NCBI GenBank assembly: GCA_007123395.1
Contig: SKLD01000168.1
Coordinates: 1-11,254, forward strand
Direction: 5' to 3'
DNA from: Opitutales bacterium
GTDB taxonomy: Bacteria > Verrucomicrobiota > Verrucomicrobiia > Opitutales > Oceanipulchritudinaceae
Length of the DNA stretch: 11,254 nucleotides
This document shows, piece by piece, positions 7,798 through 11,254 of the stretch (the stretch's first letter is position 1; each line of letters starts with the position of its first letter). The position numbers and the translations under genes are program-made. Below the pieces are notes generated by a model. The model saw only the letters and a list, made by a program, of their open reading frames with translations. It was not told where the DNA came from and did not search any database.

Positions 7798-8988
7798 ATG
7801 AAATCAATAACCACTATGATCACCGGTTTGCTCGCACTCGTGCTGGGAACCGCTATCCTCTCGGCGAACTGGGTCGTCGTCGACCGCTTCGACGATCCCG
7901 ACCTACCCGGTTGGCACGTTCACATCCCCAACATCGATAACCCCGAACGCGTCGATCCCGACAATCCGCCCTACATCGCGGCAGTTCCGGATCCTTTCGG
8001 CGGACCAGGCAATGCGCTGGAGGTCTTTCCCGGTGTGCTTATTGAACAGACCGTGAATATGTTTGCCTCCCTTCTCATTCCCGAGGAGGCCCGCATCGTT
8101 GATCCCTTCCCGGATGTCGGGCTTGCCACGATGTATTTGCGCTCAGGCCGGCCCCAGGTGGGCGACCGCCCCGCTCAAGTCGATTCCGCAGTGGGTCTTG
8201 TCGGATTCTTCATCGACGAAATGGGCAACCCTCTTTTGGATGACGAAGGCAATCCCCAGCGTCCCGTAATCTGGGGTGACTTCTCCGTAATCTCCCGCTA
8301 CGAGCCGGACGGCACTTTCGATGTCTGGGACTCGAACCAAAGCCCCAATTACGTGAAGTCGACGGGTTCCTTGACCACCAACACGTGGTATGAATTCTGG
8401 TACGTCATCAACCATCCCGAGAACACCTACCGCGTCTACGGGCGCGGCGGACCTGAGTTTCCCGGCCCGGACCCGGTCCTCATCTATCCCTTTGAGGATA
8501 CCGACCCCGACGCGGTGTATCGCACGGCAACATTCGAAGACTTCGGTTTCATCATGATCGGAACGTCGACCGGTTCTGTTGCCGGCGGCGCCCGCGGGAT
8601 CGACCCGTATTATATCTCGGAAATCCACATCGACCCGACCGGGATGAACCTCACCACGCCTCCCGGGGTCGGCGAAGTTGATCCGGAGCCCGTGAACCCG
8701 TTTGCCGCCCTCGTCGAAGGCGAGTGGACGGATGTCCCGGCAGTCGGCCTGAACTACGGTTTCCAAGACGGTCCGGGATGGAGTTATCACGTCGATCTGG
8801 GGCCGTTCTACTCGGAAGGCTTCCCGTGGCTCTACCATCACCCCGCCGGTTATCTCTACTACTTTGCCGGCGATTATGAAACTTCCGGTCTCTACCTCTA
8901 CAGTGACGACCTCGGCTGGCTCTACACGGTCGCCGGTGCCGGCGGTCAGCTCTATGTTTACGATGCGGGTGCATGGGTAACGCCCTGA
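7798..8988 (+). CDS. Secreted LamG-like protein with aromatic WLY C-terminal module
   Basis: This is a 396-residue exported protein of unproven function. Residues 1-23 form a signal peptide (MKSITTMITGLLALVLGTAILSA). Residues about 24-280 look like a concanavalin-A/LamG-type jelly roll. The opening WVVVDRFDDPDLPGW, the central TWYEFWYVINHPENTYRVYG and the closing DPYYISEIHID are the spots where such Opitutia proteins usually show these motifs. A Pro/Asp/Glu-rich linker (about 286-300) leads to the C-terminal module (about 310-396), a run of aromatic repeats: FPWLYHH, GYLYYF, GLYLYSDDLGWLY, QLYVYDAGAW. The same module ends the remnant at 10087-10683. The protein has no catalytic motif I recognise. 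Its place 40 bases after the receptor gene suggests a partner role, such as a surface glycan-binding protein where Bacteroidota would have SusD. That role is inference. The WLY module may be a cell-envelope sorting or binding domain; the exact function is unknown. Confidence 0.85.
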   Translation: MKSITTMITGLLALVLGTAILSANWVVVDRFDDPDLPGWHVHIPNIDNPERVDPDNPPYIAAVPDPFGGPGNALEVFPGVLIEQTVNMFASLLIPEEARIVDPFPDVGLATMYLRSGRPQVGDRPAQVDSAVGLVGFFIDEMGNPLLDDEGNPQRPVIWGDFSVISRYEPDGTFDVWDSNQSPNYVKSTGSLTTNTWYEFWYVINHPENTYRVYGRGGPEFPGPDPVLIYPFEDTDPDAVYRTATFEDFGFIMIGTSTGSVAGGARGIDPYYISEIHIDPTGMNLTTPPGVGEVDPEPVNPFAALVEGEWTDVPAVGLNYGFQDGPGWSYHVDLGPFYSEGFPWLYHHPAGYLYYFAGDYETSGLYLYSDDLGWLYTVAGAGGQLYVYDAGAWVTP

Positions 8989-9016
8989 TTCCCGTTTGTC
9001 ATTGTTTCAAACCAAG

Positions 9017-9045
9017 GCGCGCGCCGGCTTCCCGCTGGCGCGCGC
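9017..9045 (+). terminator. Strong GC hairpin after the secreted-protein gene
   Basis: GCGCGCGCCGGC (9017-9028) pairs with GCTGGCGCGCGC (9034-9045) over 12 bp, with one G-T wobble and a five-base loop TTCCC. It starts 28 bases after the stop codon. T residues are scarce right after it, with a run of five only at about 9065-9069. It is probably the end of the receptor/secreted-protein transcript, or an attenuating element before the dehydrogenase. Confidence 0.6.
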
Positions 9046-9072
9046 GTCTCTCACCCAATCCCGATTTTTCCC

Positions 9073-10086
9073 ATGCACCGCCCACGCATCCTCGTTGCCC
9101 TCACCCGCACAGAAAAGGAAGACTTTCTTCCAAGAGAGAGTTTCTCCGAACTGGAATCCCTCGCCTCCTCCGTCCGGCTGGTGGATCCTCTCGAACTCGC
9201 GCAGGACCAATGGCCGGAGGTCCTCGCCGATTTCCGCCCGGAAGTCCTTGTGGGTGCATGGCGAACCCCTCCGCTTCCGGCGGACGTGAAGACTATCACC
9301 GGAGATAGCCTCCGCTACGTTTGCTACCTTCCCGGCTCGGTGCGCAAACTTGTGGGCGAAGACCTCATCCGCGAGGGTTTGCTCGTGACCAATTGGGGGA
9401 ATTCGATCGCCCGGACCGTGGCGGAATGCGGTCTGATGATGGCCATTGCCTGCCTCCGGCGGGTATCCTACTGGAATCTGCACATGCATGGCGGCCCGGC
9501 GTGGAAGAACGCCGAGACGCTTACCGGCTCCCTCTTTGAGCGGCGTGTCGGCCTCCACGGCTTCGGTGTCATTGCCCGCGAGCTTGTCAAGCTCATGCAG
9601 CCGTTCGGTGTCTCCATAAGCACCTATTCTCCGAGCGTCCCGGACTCCCTTCTCGATGAGTTCGCCGTGCGCCGCGCCGACACCCTCGAGGAACTTTTCC
9701 GTGAGAACGATGTCCTTGTCGAACTGGCCGCCCTCACCCCGAAGAGCCGCCACATGGTAACGGAAGCCCATCTGCGCATGATTCCGGAAGGAGGCGTCTT
9801 CGTAAACATCGGCCGTGGCGCCGTCGTGGACGAAGAGGCCCTCGCCCGCGTCGCGGCGGAGGGGAAGCTCCAAGTGGGCCTGGATGTCTTCGGCAAGGAA
9901 CCGCTCCCGGCGGACTCACCCTTCCGAAAGCTGGACAACGTCCTCCTCCTCCCCCACATCAGCGGCCCCACCACCGACCGCCGACAGGACGCCGGCACGT
10001 TCGGTCTCGAGAACATCCGGCGCTATATCCAAGGCGAACCCCTTCAGTCCGAGATCACCGGCGACGTCTACGCGCGCGCCACCTAA
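9073..10086 (+). CDS. D-isomer-specific 2-hydroxyacid dehydrogenase
   Basis: This is a cytoplasmic NAD(P)-dependent enzyme interconverting a D-2-hydroxyacid and its 2-oxoacid. Its 337 residues match the family. The nucleotide-binding Rossmann domain has VGLHGFGVIAREL at 159-171; the third glycine of GxGxxG is Ala168. The three catalytic residues are visible: Arg248 in FVNIGRGAVVDEEAL, Glu276 in GLDVFGKEPL, and His295 in LLPHISGP. The N-terminal part of the substrate domain shows LRYVCYLPGSVRKLV, and the joining stretch reads TNWGNSIARTVAECGLMMAIA. ATG 9073 is the only sensible start, though no Shine-Dalgarno is clear. Relatives are often annotated as phosphoglycerate dehydrogenase or hydroxypyruvate/glyoxylate reductase, and sequence alone does not choose between them. 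In this locus it may handle an acid formed during sugar breakdown, which is inference. The stop TAA (10084-10086) is followed directly, in the same frame, by a remnant of an unrelated exported protein. Confidence 0.9.
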   Translation: MHRPRILVALTRTEKEDFLPRESFSELESLASSVRLVDPLELAQDQWPEVLADFRPEVLVGAWRTPPLPADVKTITGDSLRYVCYLPGSVRKLVGEDLIREGLLVTNWGNSIARTVAECGLMMAIACLRRVSYWNLHMHGGPAWKNAETLTGSLFERRVGLHGFGVIARELVKLMQPFGVSISTYSPSVPDSLLDEFAVRRADTLEELFRENDVLVELAALTPKSRHMVTEAHLRMIPEGGVFVNIGRGAVVDEEALARVAAEGKLQVGLDVFGKEPLPADSPFRKLDNVLLLPHISGPTTDRRQDAGTFGLENIRRYIQGEPLQSEITGDVYARAT

Positions 10087-10683
10087 CCCGGCGGCGGGTT
10101 CTATGCCAGCCTTCAACTTTCCGGCGAGGCACCCTACGCCCTCGAACCCAACACAGACTACGAGGGAACCCTTGTCATCGAGCGCACCGATACGAGCACC
10201 GTCGTCCTCCATGCACGCTTGGCGGAGGACTACGCCCACACCGTTTCCCTCGAACACGCCGGACCGCTCTCCTTCGATACCATTGTCTTCCATACCACGA
10301 CCGGGTTGGGACAATCCGCCTTGCGCGTGGACAGCGTGGAGATCGCCACCAATGTGGACCTTTCGGGCGATCCCGGCCCGGACCCCGATCCGGACCCGGA
10401 TCCCGATCCGGACCCGGATCTAACATGGCACGGCGCGGACCGTATTGACGACAACTACTTCGATCTGGAACCGATCGGCCTGTTTCATCAAAGCGAGAGT
10501 TTCCCCTACATCTACCTCGCAGCTTACGGCTGGCTCTACGTCCACGGGATGGATCCCGACAACATCCTCCTGCACGATCCGGAGGGCCGCTGGCTTTGGT
10601 CGGCGCGCCACCTCCTCCCCTACGCATGGGACTACGCCGACGAAACATGGACGTCGCTCCTGCCCGGCACCGTCGCACCCTGA
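10087..10683 (+). pseudogene. 5'-truncated LamG-like / (DP)n / WLY-module gene
   Basis: An open frame of 198 codons continues in the same frame right after the dehydrogenase stop. It has no ATG or GTG start in its first part and no signal peptide; the first possible start is TTG 10219 in the middle of a domain. It reads as the C-terminal part of an exported protein. A LamG-type half domain comes first (YASLQLSGEAPYAL, YEGTLVIERTDTSTVVLHARL, LSFDTIVFHTTTG, ALRVDSVEI). An acidic Asp-Pro repeat linker follows, then an aromatic module (SFPYIYLAAYGWLYVHG, GRWLWSARHLLPYAW, DYADETW) similar to the end of the protein at 7798-8988. I conclude that a longer gene lost its 5' part by deletion, with the junction at the dehydrogenase stop. 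An assembly join is possible. Translation as a dehydrogenase extension by readthrough is unlikely, because the dehydrogenase is complete and cytoplasmic. Confidence 0.75.
10369..10419 (+). repeat. Asp-Pro codon repeat (linker)
   Basis: Seventeen codons read DPGPDPDPDPDPDPDPD. At DNA level the 16-base sequence GATCCGGACCCGGATC occurs twice (10387-10402 and 10405-10420) with an 18-base period, so slippage could vary its length. It links the LamG-like part to the aromatic module of the truncated gene. The antisense strand reads Gly-Ser repeats, which have no coding support. Confidence 0.85.
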
Positions 10684-10739
10684 CCGCGAAGAGAAGCACA
10701 ATATTTGCCAGATTTGGACGGCACCTCGTTGGAGCAAGC

Positions 10740-10922
10740 CCCCCCGGAGAGCGGACATTCTTGTCCGCGTTACCAGCGGAAAAGCTTCCACATAGCAGCA
10801 CCCCCCGGAGAGCGGACATTCTTGTCCGCGTTACCAGCGGAAAAGCATCAGCACGGCAGCACCCCCCGGAGAGCGGACATTCTTGTCCGCGTTACCAGTG
10901 GAAAAGCATCAGCACGGCAGCA
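10740..10922. repeat. Triple 61-bp tandem repeat with internal palindrome
   Basis: There are three contiguous 61-bp units at 10740-10800, 10801-10861 and 10862-10922. Units 2 and 3 differ at one base (CCAGCGG versus CCAGTGG), while unit 1 diverges in its last ~15 bases. Each unit contains the hairpin GCGGACA-TTCT-TGTCCGC (10751-10768 in unit 1), followed by GTTACCAGCGG, whose GCGG can compete for the CCGC of the hairpin. The preceding 10684-10739 stretch shows nothing I can name. This CGGACATTCTTGTCCG type of element is one I recall as common in Verrucomicrobiota intergenic DNA, which was not searched. All reading frames across it are repetitive and should not be called genes. Confidence 0.9.
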
Positions 10923-11254
10923 CCGCCTGCCCCGTAGTCCGAGGGATTCATCCCCGGACTCCCGGCGACCGCAGAACCGCGGGCGCGCGCCCCTTTTTCC
11001 GCAAGCGCGCGCTGCCCTTCGGAAGGCCCCCGCGGGCGGGCGATGAATCAGCCCGCCTACTTTCCGCCGCCCGAGTAGGCGCACGGCGACACCGCCTGCC
11101 CGTAGTCCGAGGGATTCATCCCCGGACCCCGGCGGCCCCGGAATCACGGGCGCGCGCCCCCTTTTCCGCAAGCGCGCGCTGCCCTTCGACAGGCCCCGCG
11201 GGCGGGCGATGAATCAGCCCGCCTACTTTCCGCCGCCCGAGTAGGCGCACGGCG
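10921..11254. repeat. Two tandem copies of a ~167-bp structured repeat, second cut by window end
   Basis: Copy 1 (10921-11089) and copy 2 (11090-11254, probably continuing) are largely identical. Copy 1 holds four stems. H1 pairs AGTCCG and GGG with CCC and CGGACT (10936-10960). H2 pairs two GCGCGCGC blocks (10983-10990 with 11005-11012). H3 pairs GGCGGGC 11035-11041 with GCCCGCC 11051-11057. H4 pairs CGCCTAC 11054-11060 with GTAGGCG 11075-11081. H3 and H4 share bases 11054-11057 and so compete. The loop regions of H1 (GATTCATC, 10945-10952) and H3 (GATGAATC, 11042-11049) are perfectly complementary, and copy 2 keeps this at 11113-11120 and 11208-11215. The stretch is non-coding. It is most likely a palindromic repeat family, perhaps transcribed into a structured RNA. 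Confidence 0.85.

Noticed and set aside
10230..10454. Antisense frame with Gly-Ser repeats
   Set aside because: It is simply the reverse complement of the Asp-Pro codon repeat in the truncated gene; there is no other coding evidence.
9073..10683. Stop-codon readthrough giving a dehydrogenase-LamG-WLY fusion
   Set aside because: The dehydrogenase is complete and cytoplasmic in type, while the following domains belong to exported proteins; a deletion junction is simpler.
10740..10922. CRISPR array
   Set aside because: The 61-bp units are contiguous and nearly identical with no unique spacers, and there are no cas genes.
10596..11212. Several short frames over the repeat block (for example with ADILVRVTSGK)
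   Set aside because: They are translations of tandem palindromic repeats, open in several frames at once, with no start signals or domains.

Overview
The window reads as a piece of a glycan-utilisation locus from a Verrucomicrobiota bacterium, most likely class Opitutia (Opitutales or Puniceicoccales). This is an inference from several hints. The TonB-dependent receptor has the N-terminal style I associate with that group (ELPAFIV, then GYQATNT). There is no SusD partner. The LacI regulator has an atypical hinge. Two exported products share an aromatic 'WLY' C-terminal module. The intergenic DNA holds palindromic repeats of kinds I recall from Verrucomicrobiota. The DNA is GC-rich except for the first ~56 bases, and every gene is on the + strand.

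Layout: 1-196 is non-coding and holds an inverted pair of REP-like palindromes (57-117). 197-2662 encodes an exported GH95 family alpha-L-fucosidase/alpha-L-galactosidase with all catalytic motifs present. 2866-4005 encodes a LacI-family regulator, followed by a hairpin. 4006-4274 is a leader with a strong dyad (4216-4241) that is a good operator candidate. 4275-7757 encodes a 1160-residue TonB-dependent outer-membrane receptor. After 40 bases, 7798-8988 encodes a secreted LamG-like protein ending in the WLY module, then a GC-rich terminator-like hairpin. 9073-10086 encodes a D-2-hydroxyacid dehydrogenase. 10087-10683 is the 3' remnant of another LamG-like/(DP)n/WLY gene. It has lost its start and lies in the same frame directly after the dehydrogenase stop. 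10684-11254 is non-coding: a triple 61-bp tandem repeat, then two copies of a ~167-bp structured repeat that runs off the window.

How the parts may work together: the fucosidase would release terminal L-fucose (or L-galactose) from side chains of a plant, algal or host glycan. The receptor would import oligosaccharides across the outer membrane. The small exported LamG-like protein encoded just after it may be a surface binding partner in place of SusD. The LacI protein would sense a sugar and control the locus. The dehydrogenase could act on a 2-keto or hydroxy acid from sugar catabolism, but its substrate cannot be read from sequence. No permease, kinase, isomerase or sulfatase lies in the window, so the pathway is incomplete here.

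Most unusual are the two-copy structured repeat, in which the loops of two hairpins are perfectly complementary over 8 bases in both copies, and the headless WLY gene beside the repeat block.
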